The position numbers were made by a program, and so were the translations under genes. A stretch of DNA of 64,000 nt from Leadbetterella byssophila DSM 17132 (GTDB taxonomy: Bacteria > Bacteroidota > Bacteroidia > Cytophagales > Spirosomataceae), in NCBI RefSeq assembly GCF_000166395.1, contig NC_014655.1, forward strand, positions 124,001 to 188,000, given 5' to 3'. Positions within the stretch are counted from its first letter, which is position 1. Each line of letters starts with the position of its first letter. Below the pieces are notes generated by a model. It saw nothing but the letters and a program-made list of their open reading frames with translations, did no database searches and was not told the DNA's origin. Shown here one piece after another: positions 43,030 to 50,719 of this stretch.

Positions 43030-44184
43030 ATGAACTATGCAACGCAACATCATATCGGGTACTATCAAAACCCCACAGCAACCCAAACAGCGGACTTTGC
43101 ACAAACAGTTGGGCGAGTTCGCAGACTGGATGCAAAGACCAAAGGACGCAAACGAGATACGGAAAGACAAATTGAAAGCCGTACCGATAGCCATGCTACC
43201 AATGGTTTTCTAAGATGTTCATTCCTCCCGAAACTGCAAGAAGCGGAAACGGCACAGGCTTGTAAGAAATCTGAAAAAACGGAAAGGGATTTTTACCAGT
43301 CCCTTTCCAAACTTGCAGGACATTACGGCATACAACCTATACAGTCCAGGCAATACGGCTATCCCTACAATATCGCTTTGGCTTTGGATGATACAGAAGA
43401 ACAGTTAAGGAAAAAGTTTCGTGATTGGGAAGAAATACGTTTGATACAGGATAGTAAGAAAACGTATTTCGTAAGCGAGGAACGGTACAGTACAGGTGCA
43501 ACCCTGTATTATATTCCTGTAGTGCCATTGTACCGGCTATCCAAGAACCCTAACCGTAAGCAAGCCGTACAGCTATTGCAGTCCGTGTGTGCCTACCTGT
43601 ACCACATTGCAGATGTTCCTTATTATCGGCAGGAAAGCAGTTTCCTGTATTGGATGTATGAAATGGTAACGGAGTGGATTGTATGCGATGATGAGAACGA
43701 GGACACGCCAACCTATTTAAACGAGATTAGGCAAGCAGAGCAGATAGGCGAACGAATGGAGCAGAAGATTTACAACGGGCAGAATTTGAGCCGATTTAAA
43801 GAGCGTTTAAATGCCTTTAAAATCAAAGACAGCTTTGACCAAGATTGTTACAAACTGGCAAGCGAAGCCTTTGCCCTGTATGGACAATTCCCGACTGCCA
43901 CCATAAACCGCAATGCCCTGCCAAACGGAGAAGCTAACGAGGAAGATATGGAAAACATTATAGGGATGGAAAAGTATGTTTCTTTTTGTGCCGATGCAAA
44001 AGGCATTTTGTTTCAAACACTTTTCGACAGCGTTAACACCGAGTTGCAGGAATACGGACAAATGGAAGAACCCACCATTGTGAAACGGTTTGATGGTAGT
44101 GATATTACCGCCAATACCCTTGAATTTGAAAACCGTGTTTTTTCCTTAATTGAGGAATTGATATACATACTGGATAACTATTAG
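43030..44184 (+). CDS. PRTRC system protein F
   Basis: This 384-codon frame fits PRTRC protein F by position between proteins C and B. The reliable part begins near codon 62 (SFLPKLQEAE); upstream, the frame is low in typical composition and overlaps the small frame at 43037-43213. No ATG occurs in the frame near that point, so the true start may be a rare codon or reached by frameshift from the upstream gene. The protein is helical and has a tryptophan- and tyrosine-rich centre (YWMYEMVTEWIV). The function is unknown. Confidence 0.7.
   Translation: MNYATQHHIGYYQNPTATQTADFAQTVGRVRRLDAKTKGRKRDTERQIESRTDSHATNGFLRCSFLPKLQEAETAQACKKSEKTERDFYQSLSKLAGHYGIQPIQSRQYGYPYNIALALDDTEEQLRKKFRDWEEIRLIQDSKKTYFVSEERYSTGATLYYIPVVPLYRLSKNPNRKQAVQLLQSVCAYLYHIADVPYYRQESSFLYWMYEMVTEWIVCDDENEDTPTYLNEIRQAEQIGERMEQKIYNGQNLSRFKERLNAFKIKDSFDQDCYKLASEAFALYGQFPTATINRNALPNGEANEEDMENIIGMEKYVSFCADAKGILFQTLFDSVNTELQEYGQMEEPTIVKRFDGSDITANTLEFENRVFSLIEELIYILDNY
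43037..43213 (+). CDS. Small overlapping reading frame MQRN...MVF
   Basis: This 58-codon frame starts 24 nt after PRTRC C and overlaps, in another frame, the proposed N-terminus of the next gene. It opens with MQRNIISGTI and has the sequence GEFADWMQRP and IRKDKLKAVPIAMLPMVF, which looks more protein-like than the arginine-rich alternative. I suggest it is the real gene here and that PRTRC F starts later. No homolog is recognised. Confidence 0.5.
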   Translation: MQRNIISGTIKTPQQPKQRTLHKQLGEFADWMQRPKDANEIRKDKLKAVPIAMLPMVF

Positions 44185-44196
44185 AAACAGCAAGCA

Positions 44197-44910
44197 ATGA
44201 AAGATATAACACAAGACTTTGGAACACTCTACCACCCCTTATCGGCTTTGGTTTTCTACCAAACCAAAGGAAGTAGTAAAGCCACCTATGTGGAGCATTT
44301 TGATATGGATAAGAACGGTAATCCAATCAACGCCCATCCTTTGACCGAACGAGAAGCCAAAGTATTGGCAAAAGCACTTAATACGGAAAAGGAAAAGAGT
44401 AAGGCATTTTTAAAATCTAACGGCATTCTACCTACCAACGTCCTGCACATTAATCCGAGTGAAAACGGTACGGTACTTTGGTACACCAAAGCACGAAAAA
44501 CCAAAATGTACTTTACGGAAAGTCTTGAAATACCAAACGGCACGGCGGAAGTACCTGCAATGCTTTGGTATGCAAGCAAGCAGAGCCTTGTTGTTTTTGC
44601 CCTTGATAAAGACCGCAGACCTACCGAAAAAACCGCATTGTTTCACGCTCCGTTTTTCAACGTGTACGAGGATGGACACGTATGTATGGGAAATGTAGAT
44701 GTGAACATCAAAAATTCGGCTTCGGTGGAAGAATTTATACAGGCGTGGCAAAGCTATTTTTTCAATAGCTATTTCAGCCACTTGGTAAACGAACACAACC
44801 CCATAAAAGGGAATTGTGTAAGCCTTTGGAAAGACCTTATCAGCACAGGTAAAGCCTTTCCTAAAGAAGTATTGAAAAAGACAAACAAGACCATAAAAAC
44901 GATATTGTAA
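44197..44910 (+). CDS. PRTRC system protein B
   Basis: This 237-residue protein matches PRTRC protein B, with the opening LYHPLSALVFYQ, a middle VLHINPSENGTVLWYTKARK and the conserved FNVYEDGHVCMGNVDV. Protein B has been proposed to be E2-like in comparative studies, but I treat that as a hypothesis; the cysteine in DGHVCMG would be the candidate acceptor. Its stop overlaps the ThiF start (TAATG), so the two are translationally coupled. Confidence 0.85.
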   Translation: MKDITQDFGTLYHPLSALVFYQTKGSSKATYVEHFDMDKNGNPINAHPLTEREAKVLAKALNTEKEKSKAFLKSNGILPTNVLHINPSENGTVLWYTKARKTKMYFTESLEIPNGTAEVPAMLWYASKQSLVVFALDKDRRPTEKTALFHAPFFNVYEDGHVCMGNVDVNIKNSASVEEFIQAWQSYFFNSYFSHLVNEHNPIKGNCVSLWKDLISTGKAFPKEVLKKTNKTIKTIL

Positions 44911-45716
44911 TGAACACAGAAATTTTAAAAGTCCATTTTACGGACAGCTATTTGATAAATCCAACCAACCCGATAACGGTAAACGTAATCGGGGCAGGTG
45001 GCACAGGCTCAAAAGTAATGACCGCTTTGCTTGAAATGAACCATAGCCTGATCGAGTTAGGACACGCAGGATTATTTATACGTCTTTGGGATGACGATGT
45101 TATTACCCAAGCCAATTTAGGCAGACAGCGTTTCGCTGAATGCGAGGTCGGGTTGTACAAGTCCGTTGCCATTATCAACCGTATCAACCGTTGGGCAGGT
45201 ACGAACTGGAAAGCCGAAGCAAGGAAATTTGAAAAAGATAGTAAGGAAAGGTTGCCCGAAAACGCAGGAGCAAGTATTTATATTTCTTGTGTGGACAGCG
45301 TACAAGCAAGGTTTGAGATTGCGGACATATTAAACGGATTGAACAACGGCAAAGCCTATTCCAACCGCCCACGCTATTGGCTGGACTTTGGCAACAGCCA
45401 ACATACAGGACAAGCTATACTATCTACAATAGGAACTATACAGCAACCCAAGTCCGAGAAATACGAAACGGTGGCAAGCCTGCCAATGGTTACGGATGAA
45501 TTTGGCGAATTGCTCAAACAATCCGAACTGGAAGATGATACGCCAAGCTGTTCCCTTGCTGAAGCGTTGGAAAAGCAGGATTTGTTTATCAATTCATCTT
45601 TGGTGCAGATGGGTTGCTCCCTGTTATGGGGTTTGTTCCGTAACGGATTGACACCATACAGGGGATTTTTTCACAACCTGAAGGATTTCCGCACCCACCC
45701 TATAAAAGTCGCCTGA
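44910..45716 (+). CDS. PRTRC system ThiF family (E1-like) protein
   Basis: This 268-residue protein is a ThiF/E1-type adenylase. It has the ATP-binding GAGGTGS (28-34), WDDDVITQANLGRQRF with the aspartate and arginine that handle ATP, and the SCVDSVQAR segment. Such enzymes adenylate the C-terminal glycine of a ubiquitin-like partner; PRTRC C is the natural candidate. No JAB peptidase (PRTRC A) is visible nearby. It is the last gene of the plus-strand operon and is followed by a terminator. Confidence 0.9.
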   Translation: MNTEILKVHFTDSYLINPTNPITVNVIGAGGTGSKVMTALLEMNHSLIELGHAGLFIRLWDDDVITQANLGRQRFAECEVGLYKSVAIINRINRWAGTNWKAEARKFEKDSKERLPENAGASIYISCVDSVQARFEIADILNGLNNGKAYSNRPRYWLDFGNSQHTGQAILSTIGTIQQPKSEKYETVASLPMVTDEFGELLKQSELEDDTPSCSLAEALEKQDLFINSSLVQMGCSLLWGLFRNGLTPYRGFFHNLKDFRTHPIKVA

Positions 45717-45730
45717 TTGGAAAATCGGGC

Positions 45731-45777
45731 GGCAAAAAGACACTCCCTCCCGATGGTCGGGGCAGTCTTTTTGCATC
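45731..45777 (+). terminator. Terminator after the PRTRC operon
   Basis: The 10 bp arms GCAAAAAGAC and GTCTTTTTGC enclose a loop that itself has CCC / GGG pairing. The 3' arm carries the T run. Confidence 0.75.
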
Positions 45778-46021
45778 AAAGCGGTGCAACCCCTTTGCCA
45801 AAATGGGATACCCACGCACCATTCCTTCCGACACATTTTACCAAACAGGTTGCGGCATTATTTGAGGGATATTCATTATCCCTTTCGTTGTTTTAGGGAA
45901 CTTCTTTTCTTACCACATTGGCGACCTAAGAAAAGAAGCAAAAGAACGCCGCTTATTGGAAAGGCTTATCGTTTGTTTAAGGTACACTATCCCATTTTGT
46001 ATATTTGAAATTTAATATTAC
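45778..46021. other. Intergenic region before the GIY-YIG gene
   Basis: This region has a cysteine-, histidine- and arginine-rich frame that looks like chance. The last 30 bases (TATTTGAAATTTAATATTA) are AT-rich and probably hold the promoter and ribosome site of the next gene. Confidence 0.4.
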
Positions 46022-46600
46022 ATGATGATAGTTGATACCAAAGCCATTGTAAAGCAGTCCGAAATATTCGCACTTAATTTAGTGAAGCAGATTTCAAAAA
46101 TCACGGTACGACCGTTCCAAGAAATAACTTTTCATTCCTCAGAGTTCAGAGATAAGATGACGCTCAAAGCTCACTTGCACAAAATTCCCAAAAGCAATTA
46201 TCCGCTTATTTATATTATTCAGGTTCAATCCCCGACAAGCCTGAAGAAATTGATTGAACATTTTGAGGGCTACCATACCATTAATAAGACCAAAACAAAG
46301 AATAAGGATCGTGTCAATTTATCCCGGTATAATAAAACACCATCCAAAGTGCTGTATGTTGGCAGTTCTACAACTGATTTTAAAACACGAATAAAAAACC
46401 ATCTTGGTACTGAAGGCACAAGGGTTTACAGCTTACATCTTTGCAAATGGGATAATTGCTTGGATTATAAACTTAAAGTGTCGGCATTTGAAGTGGTGTC
46501 CGACAATGAGGAAGTGGTAGAGCGGTTCATAGTTGAAATTCTGGAACAGCATTTTTGGGACAAGTTAAAACCCGTTTTTGGTAAACGAAGCGGATTGTAA
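46022..46600 (+). CDS. GIY-YIG domain protein
   Basis: This 192-residue protein has a GIY-YIG-like nuclease fold in its second half: YIIQV (about 60), KVLYVGSSTTDFKTRIKNHL with the expected arginine and histidine, a late glutamate and the closing KPVFGKRSG. GIY-YIG nucleases cut DNA in repair, restriction or mobile elements. It stands alone on the plus strand between the PRTRC operon and minus-strand regulators. Whether it is active is not known. Confidence 0.8.
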   Translation: MMIVDTKAIVKQSEIFALNLVKQISKITVRPFQEITFHSSEFRDKMTLKAHLHKIPKSNYPLIYIIQVQSPTSLKKLIEHFEGYHTINKTKTKNKDRVNLSRYNKTPSKVLYVGSSTTDFKTRIKNHLGTEGTRVYSLHLCKWDNCLDYKLKVSAFEVVSDNEEVVERFIVEILEQHFWDKLKPVFGKRSGL

Positions 46601-46610
46601 TGTATGGAAA

Positions 46611-47048
46611 TCAATTCTTGAAGAATCTTTCTGCTATCTTGCTAATTCCGGCACTGAAATATTTTCCACCGCTATACACAACTTCGATTGCTTTCCTCAG
46701 CTCTCCAGGATCTGCCCCCTTTAATATATATCCGGCAGCACCGTTTTTCAGCATTTTTAGCACGTCTTTCTCATCATCATTCACGCTGAACGCTAAAATT
46801 TTGACATTGGGATAATCAGCGTTTAGTGCCTTTGTGGTTTCAAAACCGTCCATAACCGGCATATTTATATCAACAATGCAAACATCAGGCAATACCTCAA
46901 CCTTTTGCATTTCATCTAATGCCACCTTTCCGTTTTCGGCTTCAAATACGGTTTGAAAACCAAAGCTTTCAAGAAACTTACAAATTCCATCCCTGAGTAA
47001 ATCGTGGTCGTCGATTAAAGCGACCCGTATTATTTGCATTGTATTCAT
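46611..47048 (-). CDS. Single-domain response regulator
   Basis: This 145-residue protein is a receiver domain with acidic residues D13-D14, phospho-acceptor D60 in VDINMPVMDG and the late lysine in GYILKGADP. The C-terminus is too short for a LuxR-type helix-turn-helix. I chose the ATG at 47048, adjacent to the upstream gene stop. No histidine kinase lies in the window, so it may respond to a host kinase or to one further along the element. Confidence 0.88.
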   Translation of the reverse strand: MNTMQIIRVALIDDHDLLRDGICKFLESFGFQTVFEAENGKVALDEMQKVEVLPDVCIVDINMPVMDGFETTKALNADYPNVKILAFSVNDDEKDVLKMLKNGAAGYILKGADPGELRKAIEVVYSGGKYFSAGISKIAERFFKN

Positions 47049-47049
47049 T

Positions 47050-47319
47050 TTATCTTCTTTTACGTTGGAACAATCCCTTCCATCCTCCAACAGATTTTAC
47101 AGCAACAGATGTTCTTTTCTCTTCTAATATATCATTTCGTATATCTCTTACACCCTGCTTTATAAGCCAGTTGTAAAACGCTTCCATATCGTCAGGTGTA
47201 AAGTGGATTACCTCTCCGTTTTTAAGAGAAATGGAAAAGAAGTTAGTCGCAACTGAAAAAGCCGATAGTTCTGAAGCAGGAAATTGTAAGGTTGGATATG
47301 TATTATTTTCAGTGTCCAT
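47050..47319 (-). CDS. Hypothetical protein upstream of the response regulator
   Basis: This 89-residue protein is not recognised. It contains a segment FSISLKNGEVIHFTPDDMEAFYNWL followed by a basic tail ending KGLFQRKRR. Its stop abuts the response-regulator start, so the genes are an operon. It may have a regulatory role in the element. Confidence 0.65.
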   Translation of the reverse strand: MDTENNTYPTLQFPASELSAFSVATNFFSISLKNGEVIHFTPDDMEAFYNWLIKQGVRDIRNDILEEKRTSVAVKSVGGWKGLFQRKRR

Positions 47320-47609
47320 AATAATTCGGTTTTTATTTAGTGGGACACCTAACTATATAAAAAGGAAGGCGCAGGCCACTACAACTTACCGACATTGAGG
47401 TACTGGTATACCCGACAACGAATAAGCGAGCGCCCACGCCTATGGCATGAGCGTTCTTACTTATCTGTCCCGTTGTCTTAAAAATTACCAGTTTTCAATG
47501 TGGGACTTAAAGCAAAAACACTTTAAGATTTTTCTATATGTTGCTACAAAGATACTAAACTCCCTACTTATACACAATCACACTTTCACCGTCACTCTCA
47601 TCAAGGATG
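47320..47609. other. Intergenic region with a large structured element
   Basis: No gene is visible in this 290 bp region. It contains the palindromic element described separately and a GTGGGAC direct repeat at 47340-47346 and 47500-47506. Confidence 0.5.
47393..47500. repeat. 108 bp imperfect palindrome, possible structured RNA
   Basis: Three sets of arms are nested: CATTGA / TCAATG, ACTGGTA / TACCAGT and GACAACG / CGTTGTC, with further pairing around AATAAG and CTTAC in the loop. No promoter or gene function could be assigned. Confidence 0.6.
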
Positions 47610-47900
47610 TTATAAACTAACCGATACATAATTCTGTTCCAGTGTAGCGATGATATCAGATTGTTTGAAAATTATTTTACCGCCAATCTGTATATAGGGA
47701 AGTATTTTATCATCACGATATTGCTGGAGTGTACGTTTGCTGATATGCAAAAGTTCACACACATCCTGACCGGATAGATATATTTCTCCATTCATCACTG
47801 GCCGATAATGTTTTAGTATTTCACCGATACGGGTTTTCAATAGCAATATCATTTCCTGATGCGCCATGATCTCTTCATCGTCATTGGTCAATAACTCCAT
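47610..47900 (-). CDS. Helix-turn-helix protein, excisionase-like
   Basis: This 96-residue protein has a MerR/excisionase-type winged helix: GQDVCELLHISKRTLQQYRDD followed by ILPYIQIGGKIIFKQSDI. Such proteins on Bacteroidota conjugative elements help excision or regulate it. It overlaps the upstream gene of the same family by 20 nt. Confidence 0.88.
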   Translation of the reverse strand: MELLTNDDEEIMAHQEMILLLKTRIGEILKHYRPVMNGEIYLSGQDVCELLHISKRTLQQYRDDKILPYIQIGGKIIFKQSDIIATLEQNYVSVSL

Positions 47901-48192
47901 CTTCGTTTGATTTATACGGCTGACCGGCTTTGAGCAAAGCCTGTACGTCCGACAGTTTATAATAGTTTTTTCGGTTCAATCTTGAATATGGCAGCAAGCC
48001 TTTATCCTTATAAGTCTGTAAAGTCCGTTTGGTAATGTTCATCATCAAGCACACCTCCTGGTTATCCAACCACTTTTCCTCTTTGAAAATGGGAGCATAT
48101 TTTTGGGTAGCGTTTTCAGTCAATTCCAAAAGCTCCTTCAGCTCGTTTTTCATTCCCTCCAAAGTGGATTTCTGTATTGCGATTACTTCCAT
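47881..48192 (-). CDS. Helix-turn-helix protein, excisionase-like
   Basis: This 103-residue protein is similar to its neighbour: NQEVCLMMNITKRTLQTYKD then GLLPYSRLNRKNYYKLSDV. I chose the ATG at 48192 because the longer frame needs TTG. The pair probably arose by duplication and would act together in control of excision or transfer. Confidence 0.87.
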   Translation of the reverse strand: MEVIAIQKSTLEGMKNELKELLELTENATQKYAPIFKEEKWLDNQEVCLMMNITKRTLQTYKDKGLLPYSRLNRKNYYKLSDVQALLKAGQPYKSNEDGVIDQ

Positions 48193-48310
48193 AGTTTGCT
48201 CATTTTTTCCGTGGAAGTCTAATTTATCAACGCTTTCTAAGAGGCTGAACAATGCTGTAGCGATTGGCGTTGAAAGGCAGTGTTTGGCTTGTTACCAGGT
48301 TGGAGAATAA

Positions 48311-48345
48311 AAAAATCGGACAACCTTTTGAGCTATCCGATTTTG
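48311..48345 (-). terminator. Intrinsic terminator
   Basis: The arms AAAATCGGA and TCCGATTTT are followed on the minus strand by TTTTTTTATTC. It ends the transcript of the small membrane protein gene upstream. Confidence 0.8.
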
Positions 48346-48368
48346 TAATAATTATTTTGGAAGACAAG

Positions 48369-48650
48369 CTATCTGTGTGAAGCTGGCTGTTCGGTTTTCA
48401 CTTCTTGTTTTTCTTTGTCATTTTTCTCACGGGAATAAACCCATAGCGATAACAGCCCGAATATAATCAAGGCATAAGCTATCCATTTACCAACCTTTTC
48501 AATCAATTTAATGAAAACCGAACTTTCATAAGATGAAAACCCCTCTGCTCCCATAGGGCTGCGCCTGTAAAACTTTCTGCGGTTAATCCAGTAACGAAGT
48601 CCCAAGCCTGCAACCAAAAATATTATCCCTATAACTAATGATGCAACCAT
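48369..48650 (-). CDS. Small membrane protein
   Basis: This 93-residue protein has two predicted membrane helices (about 3-19 and 57-74) and a charged tail rich in lysine and glutamate. It lies between the tra terminator and the regulator genes. I do not recognise it. It may be an accessory part of the transfer apparatus or an immunity protein. Confidence 0.65.
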   Translation of the reverse strand: MVASLVIGIIFLVAGLGLRYWINRRKFYRRSPMGAEGFSSYESSVFIKLIEKVGKWIAYALIIFGLLSLWVYSREKNDKEKQEVKTEQPASHR

Positions 48651-48716
48651 AACAAAACTACTTTATTTAAACACTCGGAATTTACGAAAAATATTTGTTT
48701 AGACGCATCTAAAAAA

Positions 48717-48746
48717 GGAAATCCTGCCTTGTGTGGCAGGACTTCT
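48717..48746 (-). terminator. Terminator of the tra operon
   Basis: The arms TCCTGCC and GGCAGGA enclose a 6 nt loop, with a T-rich tail on the minus strand. It lies just after the traQ stop codon. Confidence 0.8.
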
Positions 48747-48752
48747 TTTTTA

Positions 48753-49202
48753 TTAATCACTACTATTAAATTGAAAGCTTAATTGCTTTTCGTTCCCGAA
48801 GTTATCCGAAATCCAAACCTCAAAGGATTGTGATACGGCAGATGCCGAGGTATAGTACAAACGGAACTGCTCGGTTGGTAACTCGTACAGATCATTAGGC
48901 AGGTACGGCGGCTCATCGTAATACCTAAGCGTACCTTGTCCGTCAAACTGGAAGTAGCGAAGGAAATATTGCGTGTTGCTATAATTTCCCGTTCGCTGTA
49001 TGGTAATGCGAATCTCTACCGTCTGTCCGTTGGCGACATCGTTTGGCACGGGCATGACTTTTACATCAAACGGAAAGTCGTTCTGTATTTCAAGTTCATC
49101 ATCTTTGTTACAAGACACCAATGTAAAAGAAGCTGTGAGGATTGCCAGCAATACATATACTGGCAGTAATCCTATTTTGAATTTATTGAATATTGCTATC
49201 AT
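48753..49202 (-). CDS. traQ: Conjugative transfer protein TraQ (DUF3872)
   Basis: This 149-residue protein matches DUF3872. It has a lipoprotein-type signal with the cysteine at about 31 (LVSCNKDD) and a beta-sandwich with QFRLYYTSAS and SQSFEVWISDNFGN. It is probably on the outer membrane side of the transfer channel. It is the last gene of the operon, 12 nt from traO, so the traP primase gene usual between them in CTnDOT is absent. Confidence 0.88.
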   Translation of the reverse strand: MIAIFNKFKIGLLPVYVLLAILTASFTLVSCNKDDELEIQNDFPFDVKVMPVPNDVANGQTVEIRITIQRTGNYSNTQYFLRYFQFDGQGTLRYYDEPPYLPNDLYELPTEQFRLYYTSASAVSQSFEVWISDNFGNEKQLSFQFNSSD

Positions 49203-49213
49203 TGTTTTATGTT

Positions 49214-49774
49214 TTAAAAGTTAAACCTTAATCCCACACCTGCGGACGGTCTGAACTGTTCCAGGTCAGTACCCCAAAGAACTTTTGTACGGCCTTGCAG
49301 GACTAACACAAATCGGTCTGACAGGAAGGTTTCAAAAGTGAGCCGTCCGCCAGCTCCGTAGATAAAATTGTCCTCAGTTAATATTTTCGCCCCATCATAT
49401 AGCATTGCTTCGCCACGGTTGATGCTTTCGTAACCGACTACACCAGTTATACCGAAGTTCAGTGTAATGTTCTTACGGGCATCTCCTAACAGGAAGAAGC
49501 TGTAACCGCCCTCGGCTGAGTAGCTTTCCTGTGGTATGCGGAGGTCTTTATACTCGTGGTATTGGTGGGTATATTCCAAAGCCCAAAGCTGGTAATTACC
49601 ATTTTTACCGTTCACGGTCATTGCTGCACTGATGTAATAATCATTACCAATCTTATTATCGGATAATATGCCGGTGCTTATTTCCAATCCTTTCTGTTTA
49701 GGCAGCATTCGTTGTGCCTGCGCCATTGTGATGCCCATTAAAACGAGCATCACGGTATAGATATATTTTTTCAT
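49214..49774 (-). CDS. traO: Conjugative transfer protein TraO
   Basis: This 186-residue protein has a signal peptide (about 1-20) and an outer-membrane beta-barrel pattern ending in GVGLRFNF. It matches TraO of Bacteroidota conjugative transposons. It lies between traN and traQ, consistent with the conserved order. Confidence 0.87.
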   Translation of the reverse strand: MKKYIYTVMLVLMGITMAQAQRMLPKQKGLEISTGILSDNKIGNDYYISAAMTVNGKNGNYQLWALEYTHQYHEYKDLRIPQESYSAEGGYSFFLLGDARKNITLNFGITGVVGYESINRGEAMLYDGAKILTEDNFIYGAGGRLTFETFLSDRFVLVLQGRTKVLWGTDLEQFRPSAGVGLRFNF

Positions 49775-49801
49775 TTTATTGCTATCGCTTTTTTAAGGTT
49801 A

Positions 49802-50695
49802 TTAGAATTTCAGGTGCATATCGTTTATCAACCTGGCTTTTATCAAGTCCGAGTTTTCTACCTGAAGCGTTTGATGCCTACCGCCGTTCTTCTCGAATAT
49901 CTCAATCAGTAGCACCTTGTCATCGGCAATGGTAAACTGGTCTAAAAGAAAAACATTTTGTTCGGTCGTTTTACCGCCAATTTCATTCAACGGTTTGTAG
50001 GTGCGTAGTGGCTGCAATGGTCGTTCCTGTATTACTGTACGCTTGGCTACTTTCTTGTCCACTACTTTGAAATTGATGAAGTCAATCTGAAAAGGAACAT
50101 TGGTGCGGTTTCTTAATTCCGTATGGAAATAGTATTTACCATTGTGGATGTAAATACCTTTCAGGGTAAATTGAATGCCGAAACTTTTGGCCCCGATATG
50201 CTTCACAATACGTTTATCCTTTTTGTGGATGGTTTCCAGGAGTAAGCCAGCCAGTGAGGGAGAATTGTTGCCCAGCTCTTCAAAAAGCACATCGTTCCCC
50301 TTTGTTTTGTCCACTGACTTTTGCATCGTCAGTAGATCATAACTTAAAGCCTCAGGGTAGGAACTGTAATGTACATTGAAGCTGTAAAAGCGTCCGTCAT
50401 TGGTAATGACAGAAAAGTTGGTTTCAGGTTCAAACTCCTTTACCGAAGCTTTTACACGTAATACGTTTTCTGCATCTTCTGCTTTTCCGGCTATCAGGTA
50501 TTCGCTGCCCAGATCCACATAGCGGATAGCGGTCGGGAAAATCAAATGGGAAGTCTTATCGTAGGTAACTTCCATTCGGTACGGTTCAATCTTGCCTAAA
50601 GCAAGTCGGTTTTTTGCACTATCCTGTGCGTGAGATTGTACAGCAAAGCCTACTATCAGGGCTAATGCTAAAAAGGTTTTAAAAAGACTTTTCAT
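49802..50695 (-). CDS. traN: Conjugative transfer protein TraN (DUF4138)
   Basis: This 297-residue periplasmic protein has a signal peptide (about 1-23) and beta-rich domains like VirB9, to which TraN is thought to be analogous. Motifs include FPTAIRYVDLGSEYLIAG and the late NVFLLDQFTIADDKVLLIE. It would form the outer-membrane core with TraM and TraO. Confidence 0.9.
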   Translation of the reverse strand: MKSLFKTFLALALIVGFAVQSHAQDSAKNRLALGKIEPYRMEVTYDKTSHLIFPTAIRYVDLGSEYLIAGKAEDAENVLRVKASVKEFEPETNFSVITNDGRFYSFNVHYSSYPEALSYDLLTMQKSVDKTKGNDVLFEELGNNSPSLAGLLLETIHKKDKRIVKHIGAKSFGIQFTLKGIYIHNGKYYFHTELRNRTNVPFQIDFINFKVVDKKVAKRTVIQERPLQPLRTYKPLNEIGGKTTEQNVFLLDQFTIADDKVLLIEIFEKNGGRHQTLQVENSDLIKARLINDMHLKF

Positions 50696-50719
50696 TTTTG
50701 AATTTATTTGCGTTCAACA

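Noticed and set aside
45784-46008. 74-codon frame after the PRTRC terminator
   Set aside because: The composition is rich in histidine, arginine and proline with no family match, and no operon context supports it.
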